DNA of 64,000 bases from Listeria goaensis (GTDB taxonomy: Bacteria > Bacillota > Bacilli > Lactobacillales > Listeriaceae), in assembly GCF_900186125.1 (NCBI RefSeq), contig NZ_FYBQ01000001.1:372001-436000 (forward strand), given 5' to 3'. The translations under genes and the position numbers were made by a program. Positions 39,418-47,400 of this stretch are shown here, piece by piece (position 1 is the first letter of the stretch; every line of letters begins with the position of its first letter). A model generated the notes under the pieces. It was not told where the DNA came from. It was given only the letters and a program-made list of their open reading frames with translations, and did no database searches.

Positions 39418-40704
39418 TCAATACTGCAATAATTCTTGCTCACTAGTTACGTTTACGATATAAGCGCCGCTATGCAATTTTTGTAAAACTGTTGCCATTT
39501 GACTTGTTGGTATAGCGACACAGCCAGCAGTTGGCGCACCATTGCTACAATGCAAGAAAAAACCTGATCCTGCGCCTTTTGTTCGGCTTGTATTATAGTT
39601 AATCACAACGCCATAACGATATTGCGCCGGATAGCTTGCCATATGTTCATCAGCATTGCTAGATGAATTTCGTTCTTGCCAAGTGTTGTACTGATTATCC
39701 TTTACATTTGAAATCCAGTAACTTTGATTGGTAATTTGTCTGAATGCTAAAGATGTACCCGGATTGCTTGTTCCAAAAGCAAAACCAAGGGAGTAAGCCC
39801 CTTTAGGTGTCCTGCTATGGTATTCATCCGCAGAACCAACGCCTTGCGAACCGACTTGGCCATAAGTAGAAAATACTTGCTTCCATGTTTCGCCTGATTT
39901 TTCCCAAAATTTCACATTTGCACTCGTTCCACTGGCTACGACAGTAATAATCTGATTCGTTTGTGAAGCAAGCTTCATTTTTGCAACAGTCGGTATGTTC
40001 GTGCTTGATGCTGATGGTGCACCGGAAGAATTATTGGAATTCGATTTACTTGATTTCGATTCCGGACTTTCTTGGACACTTGTAGCAGACTCTTTGGCCG
40101 AAGATTGAACATCATTCGAATTTTTGTCTGCCTGGCTTTCAGCTGAACTACTTGTAGCTGCTTTTTGCAATTCTTCGTTCCGAATAAGTAAATCATACGC
40201 TTTTTGTACATCTGCCAGCTGTTCTTTTTTTGATTTAGTCTGTAAAGTCCCATTAGTCACAGCTTTTTTCACACTATTAATGTCTTCACGAGTTACATTT
40301 TGCGCTAATGTTTTCTTCTGCTCATTTGAAAATAACGCATTCACTTTCAATTGGTTTGCAGAAATCTGGCTGACAAACTTATCTACGCGAGTTAATTTTC
40401 CTTTTAAATTGGCTTTCATTTTTTTATTAGCCAATTGTTGCACAAGTTGTTCAGCCTTCGTTTTAAGATCTTCGGAATACGTGTCACTCAATAACTCTTC
40501 AGTTTCAGATGCAAATAAGCGTTCCACTGCAGAAGTCGCATTTTTTTCTAATGCCATTTCTTGCTCCAATGCCACTTTTCTTGCCTCTTCTTTTTCTTCT
40601 ACTGCCTGCACAGCTTCTTGATGTTTTACTAATACAACTGAAACTAAAACAACTAGCATCAAAAAGCCGCTAACAACGAACCAGATTATCTTCTTCCCCT
40701 TCAT
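39418..40704 (-). CDS. Membrane-anchored L,D-transpeptidase (YkuD-type) family protein
   Basis: 428 aa. One N-terminal membrane segment (about 5-27) is followed by a charged helical region (30-180), a Ser/Asn-rich linker (about 183-235) and a C-terminal domain. That domain carries HCSNGAPTAGC (H385, C395), the histidine/cysteine active-site pattern of YkuD L,D-transpeptidases, which crosslink peptidoglycan or attach proteins to it. The motif departs from the common SHGC form (TAGC here), so activity needs testing. It is a single gene, transcribed away from the neighbouring candidate small RNA. Confidence 0.75.
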   Translation of the reverse strand: MKGKKIIWFVVSGFLMLVVLVSVVLVKHQEAVQAVEEKEEARKVALEQEMALEKNATSAVERLFASETEELLSDTYSEDLKTKAEQLVQQLANKKMKANLKGKLTRVDKFVSQISANQLKVNALFSNEQKKTLAQNVTREDINSVKKAVTNGTLQTKSKKEQLADVQKAYDLLIRNEELQKAATSSSAESQADKNSNDVQSSAKESATSVQESPESKSSKSNSNNSSGAPSASSTNIPTVAKMKLASQTNQIITVVASGTSANVKFWEKSGETWKQVFSTYGQVGSQGVGSADEYHSRTPKGAYSLGFAFGTSNPGTSLAFRQITNQSYWISNVKDNQYNTWQERNSSSNADEHMASYPAQYRYGVVINYNTSRTKGAGSGFFLHCSNGAPTAGCVAIPTSQMATVLQKLHSGAYIVNVTSEQELLQY

Positions 40705-40780
40705 TCTTTCAACTCCTCACCTAATATGTAAATTATTCCACTAATACTTATAAATAAAACAAATTATTTAATGTAACAAT

Positions 40781-40861
40781 AGAAAAACCGACTTCTAATG
40801 TAAGAAGTCGGTTTTTCGTGACAGAAATGAGTTGGTAACTGTCTTGCAACGCCTGGTGAAT
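40781..40861 (-). ncRNA. Candidate small RNA on the - strand between ldt-like gene and ABC permease
   Basis: On the - strand an extended -10 TGCTATTAT (40868-40876) predicts a start near 40861. The RNA would hold a small stem (GACAG/CTGTC, about 40820-40843) and end with a perfect 14-bp hairpin (AAAAACCGACTTCT 40783-40796 with AGAAGTCGGTTTTT 40803-40816) followed by T residues. No ORF fits. The same hairpin could terminate on the + strand, but no + gene lies upstream. With the hairpin at 40,966-40,995 this accounts for the 299-base gap. Confidence 0.5.
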
Positions 40862-40965
40862 ACTTATATAATAGCATATTTTATATCGTAAAAGCTGTGA
40901 ACAAAATACGAAAATTGCACATTAATTAGGTATAAAAATGGGTGTTTTACACATGAACTAATAAA

Positions 40966-40995
40966 GAGCATCTAGAATTGCTTTTCTAGATGCTC
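40966..40995 (-). terminator. Terminator-like hairpin after the first ABC permease
   Basis: GAGCATCTAGAA (40966-40977) pairs exactly with TTCTAGATGCTC (40984-40995), eight bases beyond the stop of the - strand gene; the T tract on that strand is short (TTTATT). Confidence 0.75.
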
Positions 40996-41003
40996 CAAAT
41001 TGT

Positions 41004-41774
41004 TTAACTTCGCAACCCGCGCCCTTTTTCAATCAAATACCAGCAAATCGAGTAAAGCACGGCGATAAAGAGCACAAGAATGCCCACTGAAACCCAAAGT
41101 GATACATCGGTTTTTCCAAGAAAACCATATCTAAATCCTGAAATCATGTAAACAATGGGATTGATTTTTGAAACTGCTTGCCAAAACGGTGGTAACATAG
41201 CAACGGAATAAAATACCCCGCCAAGATACGTTAATGGCTGCAAGACGAAGGTTGGTACAATAGATACATCATCAAAAGATTGAGCGAAAATACCATTTAA
41301 TAAGCCTGCCAATGAGAATAAAATAACCGTCATCAGAAGTGAAATGATAATAATAGACCAAGAATACACTTGTAAAGGTACGAAGAAAAGGGAAATCATG
41401 GTAACGAGTGCGCTCACGAGGATGCTTCGCCCTAAGCCGCCAATGACAAAGCCCCAAATGATAACATGTGTGGGCACTGGCGCGATTAGCAATTCTTCAA
41501 TATTTTTTTGAAATTTTTGTGAGAAAAAGGAAGATGACACGTTTGAATAGGAACTTGTGATGGCTGACATCATGATTAGGCCAGGCACGATAAATTCCAT
41601 GTAGGAGAATCCCCCCATCTCCCCGATTCTTCCACCGATTAAATTGCCGAAAATGACAAAGTAAAGCGATGTCGTAATGACTGGTGGTACTAAGGTTTGC
41701 ACCCAAATACGCATATAACGGTTCGTTTCTTTTACGGCTAAGCTTTTTAAGGCTGTATAATATAGATTAAACAT
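41004..41774 (-). CDS. ABC-2 type exporter permease
   Basis: 256 aa with six membrane helices. VIFGNLIGGRIGEMGGFSYMEFIVPGLIMM and NPIVYMISGFRYGFLG place it in the YadH/NodJ branch of ABC-2 permeases. It overlaps the ATPase gene by 8 bases and would form a half-transporter with it. Related pairs export polysaccharides, lipids or drugs; the substrate here is unknown. Confidence 0.88.
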   Translation of the reverse strand: MFNLYYTALKSLAVKETNRYMRIWVQTLVPPVITTSLYFVIFGNLIGGRIGEMGGFSYMEFIVPGLIMMSAITSSYSNVSSSFFSQKFQKNIEELLIAPVPTHVIIWGFVIGGLGRSILVSALVTMISLFFVPLQVYSWSIIIISLLMTVILFSLAGLLNGIFAQSFDDVSIVPTFVLQPLTYLGGVFYSVAMLPPFWQAVSKINPIVYMISGFRYGFLGKTDVSLWVSVGILVLFIAVLYSICWYLIEKGRGLRS

Positions 41775-42702
41775 GTTTCTCCTCCACTCGGTGCTCTTCT
41801 TCTGTGATTTTCAAAAACAGTTCTTCCAAGCGATTGGATTTATTTCGCATCGAAAGAACATTTATCCCTTGTTTCGAGAGCTGTTCAAATATTTCGTTGA
41901 TTCCTTGATTGCGTTCCACTTCAACAGCGAGTGTTAACTCGTCTTCGAAAAAACTTTTATAGCCAGCAATTTCAGGCTTTTTATCATAAGGTGCCAGATC
42001 AAAAAGGAACGTTTCAAATTGGAGTTTCGCGAGTAGCGATTTCATGCTGGTGTTCTCGATTAGTTCGCCTGTCTGAATAATCCCGATGTTACGGCAAAGC
42101 ATCTCTGCTTCTTCCAAATAGTGTGTCGTTAAAATAATCGTTGTTCCCTGCTCGTTCAGCTCTTTCAGGAACTTCCACATCTCACGTCGAAGTTCGATAT
42201 CCACACCGGCAGTTGGTTCATCTAAAATAAGCAAGCGAGGCTCATGCATGAGTGCACGGGCAATCATTAGGCGACGTTTCATACCACCTGATAACATACG
42301 GGCGCGTACATTGCGTTTTTCCCATAAATCGGATTGTTTTAAATATTTTTCACTACGTTTAAGCGCTTCTTTGCGGGAAACTCCGTAGTAACCAGCTTGG
42401 TTTACGACAATTTGTTGCACCGTTTCAAACGGATTAAAGTTGAATTCCTGTGGAACTAGACCGATTTGTTGCTTGGCACGAACTAATTCTGTATCTAAAT
42501 CATAACCGAATACATTCACTTTGCCTGATGATTTGTTGACAAGTGATGTAATAATCCCAATTGTTGTTGATTTTCCGGCACCATTTGGACCTAGTAGAGC
42601 GTAAAAATCACCTTCTTCTACAACTAAATTAATTCCACGTAAAGCTTCTACGCCAGTTGCGTATACTTTTCTTAAGTCTTTTATTTCAAGTGCATGTGTC
42701 AT
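41767..42702 (-). CDS. ABC exporter ATP-binding protein
   Basis: 311 aa. Walker A GPNGAGKST, signature LSGGMKRRL and Walker B LLILDEPTAGVD are intact. It is of the YadG/CcmA type, with a C-terminal extension after the ATPase domain. It is the promoter-proximal partner of the permease at 41004. Upstream on the - strand is an extended -10 TGGTATAAT (42758-42766) and a small GCCC/GGGC leader hairpin. Confidence 0.9.
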   Translation of the reverse strand: MTHALEIKDLRKVYATGVEALRGINLVVEEGDFYALLGPNGAGKSTTIGIITSLVNKSSGKVNVFGYDLDTELVRAKQQIGLVPQEFNFNPFETVQQIVVNQAGYYGVSRKEALKRSEKYLKQSDLWEKRNVRARMLSGGMKRRLMIARALMHEPRLLILDEPTAGVDIELRREMWKFLKELNEQGTTIILTTHYLEEAEMLCRNIGIIQTGELIENTSMKSLLAKLQFETFLFDLAPYDKKPEIAGYKSFFEDELTLAVEVERNQGINEIFEQLSKQGINVLSMRNKSNRLEELFLKITEEEHRVEEKHV

Positions 42703-42757
42703 TTAGTGTTGATCTCTCCTTATTTTAAACAGCTCGCCCTGTTTTGGGCACTTTGCT

Positions 42758-42766
42758 ATTATACCA
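42758..42766 (-). promoter_or_regulatory. Extended -10 promoter of the first ABC exporter operon
   Basis: TGGTATAAT on the - strand; the -35 region is poor. The leader of about 50 bases contains a GCCC/GGGC hairpin. Confidence 0.5.
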
Positions 42767-42799
42767 CATCATTTACGTAATTTTACAATAATGGAACCC

Positions 42800-42889
42800 C
42801 AAAAAGAGCCCCTTCCAAAAGGCTCTCTTTGAGTTTGTTTTCATCATCCCAAAAGATGATAAATTGATTCACCGTGATGTTGATGAATC
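42800..42889 (-). ncRNA. Candidate small RNA between arylsulfotransferase and ABC ATPase genes
   Basis: On the - strand an extended -10 TGATATAGT (42896-42904) predicts a start near 42889. The transcript would contain three hairpins: TGATTCA/TGAATCA (42865-42890), ATCATC/GATGAT (42843-42860) and a terminator AGAGCCTTTT/AAGGGGCTCT ending in five T (42800-42826). No ORF with a ribosome site fits. With the terminator at 43,022-43,058 this accounts for the 363-base gap. Confidence 0.5.
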
Positions 42890-43021
42890 ATGTTCACTAT
42901 ATCACAAATTAAGTGTCAAAAACGTAAACTTCCCCAGAAACCCCATTTTTCGTCTTAAACGACCACATATACAGTGAATTTATACACTTTTTATGTATTT
43001 TTCTGAAAAGTAATTGCTAAA

Positions 43022-43058
43022 AAGCGTATGACTCTCGATTAACGACAGTCATACGCTT
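43022..43058 (-). terminator. Terminator of the arylsulfotransferase gene
   Basis: AAGCGTATGACT (43022-43033) pairs exactly with AGTCATACGCTT (43047-43058); five T follow on the - strand. Confidence 0.85.
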
Positions 43059-43065
43059 GCTTAGT

Positions 43066-44763
43066 TTATTTAAAATAAAATCCTTTAAAATCATACTTAT
43101 ACACGCGATAAGAGGTTACTCCGTTTCCGCTTAATTGATAAGTACGAATAACTTGATGATTTTTGTCATATTCAGTAAATATACCTTGTAATCCTGGATT
43201 CACGAGTAGATTATCCCCCATTTCTTGAACGCTACTCACAAAGGCAGAGTACGGGACTTCTAATGAGTCGACCAGTTCATACGTGCCTTTATTCTCGTCA
43301 ACTAAATATTTAGAATAGCGACTGTAATCACCATCAGTACTTTGGTCAGAGAAGCTATCAGGATATGCCGACCAATCGAAATTTGTTCGGGAATCCATTA
43401 TTTTTGAATTATTGTTAAACATATATAAATAATACTGCCCCTCTTCCAATGTGGCATCTTCAACATATGTCACCGAATGTTGACCGAGTTGTGAAACAAA
43501 ATCGCTTTCTTTTTCCAGTACAAAGTTAGAATAATTCCCTACACCTTTCCACACACTTTCATCTGAAATAAAGTAATCGATTGACAAGGCGTCCTCGATA
43601 TTACTGAGCTTCATAATTGTAGAAGTTTCTCGTGAGCTAACAATAATGCTACCATCTTCAACATATTGAATTGTATTTAAATGAATGGGATCCCATTTAC
43701 CTGCATAGCTTGTGATAGTCTCAATTCCGGTTGCCAGTTGGTATAAATCAGGTAGCAACGCTTTAAAATCAGCAATTTGTTTGACCTTACCTGTTTTAGT
43801 GTTGATTTGAACAATTCTGTCCTCTACCAAATTGTCTTTTTCTTCTGCTTCTTCACTTGTTGCAAGCGCTAATAAATTGCCTTCTTTATCCAAAGTAAAG
43901 TCGTGGTGTAAGTTATAGCCCGCGCTTCCTACATCATAAACTTGTTCAACTTGCCCTAACTGATTAATTCGAGCGATTTTTTCTGCTGAAATTCCGTAAT
44001 ACATGGACTGCTCATTAAAAACAAAACGCATAGAGTTGTAAGAAAGAATGGGATATTCGCCTCTTATGATACCGTCGTTATCCACTAAGTAAGTGGCTCT
44101 TTGTGATACATTTTTATCACCAAACACCGTGTACAAACCGCTTGTTAAGGCTTTTTCGCTTGTCCCATCAGTGACTTTTAATGTGTTTTTATCTTTACTT
44201 ACTAATTTTGGAGGTGTATAGGTTAATGTTTTTGCCGTTTCATTTCCCTCCGTATCTGTTACTGTTAAGGTAATGGTATTTTTAACACCTGCTACAAAGC
44301 CAATCGCTTGGAATTCATGTTTTGTTTCGTATTCATTTTCTGAACTATTTGCCTCTCCTGCAAAATCGGGATAACCTGCTGCAGATATTTGGTAACTTAC
44401 TTTACTGACTTTCTCAGTTTCAAAATATATGTATACACTCGTTGTATTCGTTAAATACGGATTTGATAATGCTAAAATTTGAGGGAATTTATAGTGACCT
44501 GCTGCTTTTTTTGCTGCAATTAATTGAGCAATTTGTGCTTGTTTATCCGTATTGAAAATATCTTGATAGGCGTTTATTCCGATATTACTATAATCAAGTA
44601 CTTCTACATCTTTTGAAGTTGCAACCGATAAACTAAATTTTGTTTTTTTATCTTCATTTTGATCAGCTTCTGCTTTAAGACTTTGGGAAAAGAGATAGGC
44701 GCAAACGATGCTACTTAGCCCTATTAACATGATAATTGTCCAAATAAGCGATTTTTTCCTCAT
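43066..44763 (-). CDS. Arylsulfate sulfotransferase (ASST) family protein, secreted or membrane-anchored
   Basis: 565 aa. The order is an N-terminal signal or anchor (about 6-28), an Ig-like N-terminal domain (about 90-190), and a beta-propeller ASST domain with the catalytic pattern H286/H287 (YNLHHDF), H361 (WDPIHLN), R378 (SSRETS) and H429 (GQHSVTY). In E. coli ASST the corresponding histidine forms a sulfo-histidine during PAPS-independent transfer between phenols. The mature part has no cysteine, so it cannot hold the disulfide of the Gram-negative enzyme. The VC in the signal does not form a proper lipobox. Acceptor and donor are unknown. It is monocistronic, flanked by unrelated exporters. 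Confidence 0.85.
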   Translation of the reverse strand: MRKKSLIWTIIMLIGLSSIVCAYLFSQSLKAEADQNEDKKTKFSLSVATSKDVEVLDYSNIGINAYQDIFNTDKQAQIAQLIAAKKAAGHYKFPQILALSNPYLTNTTSVYIYFETEKVSKVSYQISAAGYPDFAGEANSSENEYETKHEFQAIGFVAGVKNTITLTVTDTEGNETAKTLTYTPPKLVSKDKNTLKVTDGTSEKALTSGLYTVFGDKNVSQRATYLVDNDGIIRGEYPILSYNSMRFVFNEQSMYYGISAEKIARINQLGQVEQVYDVGSAGYNLHHDFTLDKEGNLLALATSEEAEEKDNLVEDRIVQINTKTGKVKQIADFKALLPDLYQLATGIETITSYAGKWDPIHLNTIQYVEDGSIIVSSRETSTIMKLSNIEDALSIDYFISDESVWKGVGNYSNFVLEKESDFVSQLGQHSVTYVEDATLEEGQYYLYMFNNNSKIMDSRTNFDWSAYPDSFSDQSTDGDYSRYSKYLVDENKGTYELVDSLEVPYSAFVSSVQEMGDNLLVNPGLQGIFTEYDKNHQVIRTYQLSGNGVTSYRVYKYDFKGFYFK

Positions 44764-44849
44764 TACAATTCCTCCTTGCCACTTCAGTATTTTTAGCTTA
44801 GCGTATAGATTTTAAAATTCTATGACAATATAGTTAATTTATTCATAAA

Positions 44850-44877
44850 AAAAACCATTCCAATTGGAATGGTTTTT
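44850..44877 (-). terminator. Terminator of the PadR-DUF1048-ABC operon
   Basis: A perfect 28-bp palindrome with half-site AAAAACCATTCCAA, followed on the - strand by a run of eight T, 12 bases after the permease stop. Confidence 0.85.
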
Positions 44878-44889
44878 CTCACGATTTAA

Positions 44890-45651
44890 TTATACTTTCC
44901 GATAAACTCTCATACCTGCGATGTAAGAAATAACAAGTAAACCAGCAATCCAAGCAAGTGATAGCCAAGCATCGCTCGTAAGCGGCTGGGCGTTAAATAG
45001 GTCACGCAACGTCTGAATAATTGGTGTCATCGGCTGATTTTCTGCAAAAATCCGTACAAACTTGTTCATTCCTTCAACTGGAACGAATGCTGAACTAACG
45101 AATAAGAGCATTAAGATGACATAAGAGAATGCGCCTGCGCCTTCAATACTCCCTGCCATTAAGCCAAACGGGACTGAGAGCCATGTTAACATAAAAGCGA
45201 ATAAAACAAGGAGTAAAATAATGAGTAGCCATTCTCCGAAGTTTGCATCTGAACGGAAACCAATTAGTAGTCCTACTAAAAGAACTGCTGCACAGGAAAT
45301 CATCATAAAAATAACAGATGCTAACACGTGTCCACCTAAAACTGCTGACTTCGCGATTGGCATTGATTTAAAACGTTCAAACATTCCTGCCGATTTATCG
45401 AGATTTATTCGAAGCGATGTATAGGCTGAGCTTGACGCAATTGTAATAAGCAAAATCCCTGGCATAATGTAATCCACATAATCTTGATGGGATAAACCTT
45501 GAATCTGCACGGAACCACCGAAAATATATACCATACCTAGCATAATCATAATTGGCATAATCACAACTGTAATCATCGTATCAATACTACGTAAGTTGTG
45601 TTTAATAATGCGCCCTGATAGCGCGAAAATATCACTGAAATACTCTTTCAT
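44890..45651 (-). CDS. ABC-2 type exporter permease (DrrB-like)
   Basis: 253 aa with six membrane helices; MIMLGMVYIFGGSVQIQG, DYIMPGILLITIASSSAYTSLRI and MFERFKSMPIAKSAVLGGHVLA resemble daunorubicin-type permeases. It is last of a four-gene operon with PadR, DUF1048 and ATPase. Six bases separate it from the ATPase gene. It probably exports an amphipathic toxic compound, but this is inferred from family only. Confidence 0.88.
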   Translation of the reverse strand: MKEYFSDIFALSGRIIKHNLRSIDTMITVVIMPIMIMLGMVYIFGGSVQIQGLSHQDYVDYIMPGILLITIASSSAYTSLRINLDKSAGMFERFKSMPIAKSAVLGGHVLASVIFMMISCAAVLLVGLLIGFRSDANFGEWLLIILLLVLFAFMLTWLSVPFGLMAGSIEGAGAFSYVILMLLFVSSAFVPVEGMNKFVRIFAENQPMTPIIQTLRDLFNAQPLTSDAWLSLAWIAGLLVISYIAGMRVYRKV

Positions 45652-45657
45652 TATTGT

Positions 45658-46569
45658 TCACCCTTTCGTCAGTGTCACGAATACATCGTCAAGCGTAGGA
45701 CGGATTGTCTCAAAATCAGTCGGCTCAAGGTGATGGTCGTTCAACACTTTTAAAATATTCAAAATAGTTGTCATTTCTTCAGTCAGTTCAATAGAAATTA
45801 GTTCAGGGGCAAGCACTTTTGGTTCGAAATCTATCAAAACTTCTTTTGCTTGCTTTAAATCCTCTGGGGAGAAAGTCAAATGTAGTCTGTTCTCACCCGC
45901 CAAGCGTTTCATTTCTTTAGGCGTTCCGGTTGCAATAATCTTTCCATCTTTCAAAAAGCCTATGGTGTCTGCCAATTGATCGGCTTCTTCCAAATATTGC
46001 GTCGTTAAGAAAATGGTTTTCCCACTACTTTGGAGTTCCCGAATTACTTTCCACAAATCAAGGCGGCTACTTGGATCAAGACCTGTTGTAGGTTCATCTA
46101 AAAATAAAATTTTAGCATCTCCTACTAAACTCATAGCCAAGTCGAGTCTTCGTTTCATTCCCCCTGAATACGTGGAAACAATTTTGTCTTTCGCATCTAA
46201 CAAGCCAAATTGCTCTAAAAGGGAGAGTGCAACGGCTTTAGGATTTGAAACGTGTCGTAGCTTACCAATCAGTACTAAATTTTCTAGACCGCTTAATACC
46301 TCGTCAACACTTGCATGCTGGGCATTGTAACTAAACACTTTTTGTGCTTCGCGCGGGTCTTTATCAACTGGTAGTTGGTCAATTTCAACTTTCCCTCCGT
46401 CGCTATTTAAAAGCCCTGTCACAATTTTAAGCAATGTGCTTTTTCCAGCACCATTTGCACCAAGCAATGTATAAATACTACCTGCTTCTACTTGAATGCT
46501 CACATCTTCTAAAACTGTTTGTTTTTTGAAATTTTTCTTAATATTCCGAATATCGATAATAGGCATCAT
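45658..46569 (-). CDS. ABC exporter ATP-binding protein (DrrA-like)
   Basis: 303 aa. Walker [10 protein letters not shown], signature YSGGMKRRL and Walker B ILFLDEPTTGLD are intact, and the C-terminal segment (PTLDDVFVTLTKG) is characteristic of the DrrA subfamily. The start reading MMPIIDIRN has GGAGAGG upstream. It pairs with the permease at 44890. Confidence 0.9.
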   Translation of the reverse strand: MMPIIDIRNIKKNFKKQTVLEDVSIQVEAGSIYTLLGANGAGKSTLLKIVTGLLNSDGGKVEIDQLPVDKDPREAQKVFSYNAQHASVDEVLSGLENLVLIGKLRHVSNPKAVALSLLEQFGLLDAKDKIVSTYSGGMKRRLDLAMSLVGDAKILFLDEPTTGLDPSSRLDLWKVIRELQSSGKTIFLTTQYLEEADQLADTIGFLKDGKIIATGTPKEMKRLAGENRLHLTFSPEDLKQAKEVLIDFEPKVLAPELISIELTEEMTTILNILKVLNDHHLEPTDFETIRPTLDDVFVTLTKG

Positions 46570-46581
46570 AGCCTCTCCTTT

Positions 46582-46905
46582 CTATTTAAGCGTTTTTCTA
46601 AGTGCATTCCGTTGTTTTTCCATCCAAGTTTCTTCTGGAAATTCATTTAATAAATTGTCTGCAAACTCTGCCAAATCATCACCAACAACATCGCGTACAT
46701 CTAGCTGGTCCTCTACGGCACTTTCAAACATTTCAAGAACACTCGTTAAAATATCCATCATGCCTGAGCCTTTTGCGAAATTCCATAAATACGTTTGAAT
46801 GCCCTCCATGACACGGCGATACTCAGTTGGTAAGGCATCAACACGTTTTTTATAAGCTTTATAGGCACGCTTTTCCTCGCGGTATTTTTTATACCAATTC
46901 ATCAT
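46582..46905 (-). CDS. DUF1048 family protein
   Basis: 107 aa, helical and soluble (MMNWYKKYREEKRAYKAYKKRVDALP...), with an acidic middle (VEDQLDVRDVVGDDLAEFADNL). DUF1048 proteins are regularly encoded beside PadR regulators and ABC exporters; their molecular role is unknown. It overlaps the PadR gene by 4 bases, so the two are translationally coupled and may act together. Confidence 0.8.
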   Translation of the reverse strand: MMNWYKKYREEKRAYKAYKKRVDALPTEYRRVMEGIQTYLWNFAKGSGMMDILTSVLEMFESAVEDQLDVRDVVGDDLAEFADNLLNEFPEETWMEKQRNALRKTLK

Positions 46906-47231
46906 TTCGCTTCCCCTCCTTCTACCTCTACCATTTTAGCTGCAATAAAATCCCAACGTTTCCAAAAACTTGCTAATTCTTCTTTACCCGTATCATTTAA
47001 CGTGTAAAACTTTCTAGCAGGTCCTACATCGGATTTTTTCTTTTCAACTTCTACAAGGCCTTTCTTTTCTACACGCATTAAAATCGTATACACAGTACCT
47101 TCGACAATTTCATCAAAACCTAAATCATTCAAATACTTAGTGATTTCATAACCGTATGTTTCTCCTTTAGAAATTTTCTGGAGGATCATGCCTTCTAAGA
47201 CACCTTTTAACAGTTCTGTCAATCCTTTCAT
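46902..47231 (-). CDS. PadR-family transcriptional regulator of the exporter operon
   Basis: 109 aa from the ATG at 47231 (MKGLTELLKGVLEGMILQKI), which has GAGAGGTGG upstream; a longer frame to 47267 starts at the predicted transcription start and is unlikely. It shows the winged-helix pattern GYEITKYLNDLGFDEIVEGTVYTILMRVEKKGLV. It lacks the long C-terminal domain of LadR, so it belongs to the short (PadR-s2) class. It is the first gene of its operon, and a large inverted repeat covers its promoter. Confidence 0.9.
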   Translation of the reverse strand: MKGLTELLKGVLEGMILQKISKGETYGYEITKYLNDLGFDEIVEGTVYTILMRVEKKGLVEVEKKKSDVGPARKFYTLNDTGKEELASFWKRWDFIAAKMVEVEGGEAK

Positions 47232-47244
47232 AAGGTCCACCTCT

Positions 47245-47300
47245 CTACTTTGTATTACTAGGTACAACTATATAGTAATACAAAGTAGTGGGTTAGTCAA
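47245..47300 (-). promoter_or_regulatory. Promoter and perfect inverted-repeat operator of the PadR-DUF1048-ABC operon
   Basis: On the - strand TTGACT (47295-47300), exactly 17 bp, TACTAT (47272-47277). A perfect inverted repeat, CTACTTTGTATTACTA at 47245-47260 and its complement at 47273-47288 with 12 bp between, covers the -10, part of the spacer and the transcription start. Autorepression by the encoded PadR protein is the simplest reading. Confidence 0.88.
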
Positions 47301-47373
47301 CACTTTTTGTTTAAATTTTTTTATAAAAAAGAGCGCTCTCACGAAAAAGGGGCTTCTTATGCCATTTATACGC

Positions 47374-47400
47374 AAAAAAAAAGCCAATAGTTTCATTGAC
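47374..47400 (-). terminator. Terminator of the vanZ-like gene
   Basis: On the - strand GTCAAT pairs with ATTGGC and is followed by nine T. The 5' arm overlaps the stop codon region of the gene. Confidence 0.7.

Noticed and set aside
43066..44763. Lipoprotein assignment for the arylsulfotransferase based on a cysteine near residue 21
   Set aside because: The residues before it (SIV) do not form a proper lipobox, since valine occupies the position just before cysteine.
44850..44877. Perfect 28-bp palindrome considered as a possible operator or mobile-element end
   Set aside because: It lies just after a stop codon with a long T-run on the transcribed strand, so it is simply a terminator.
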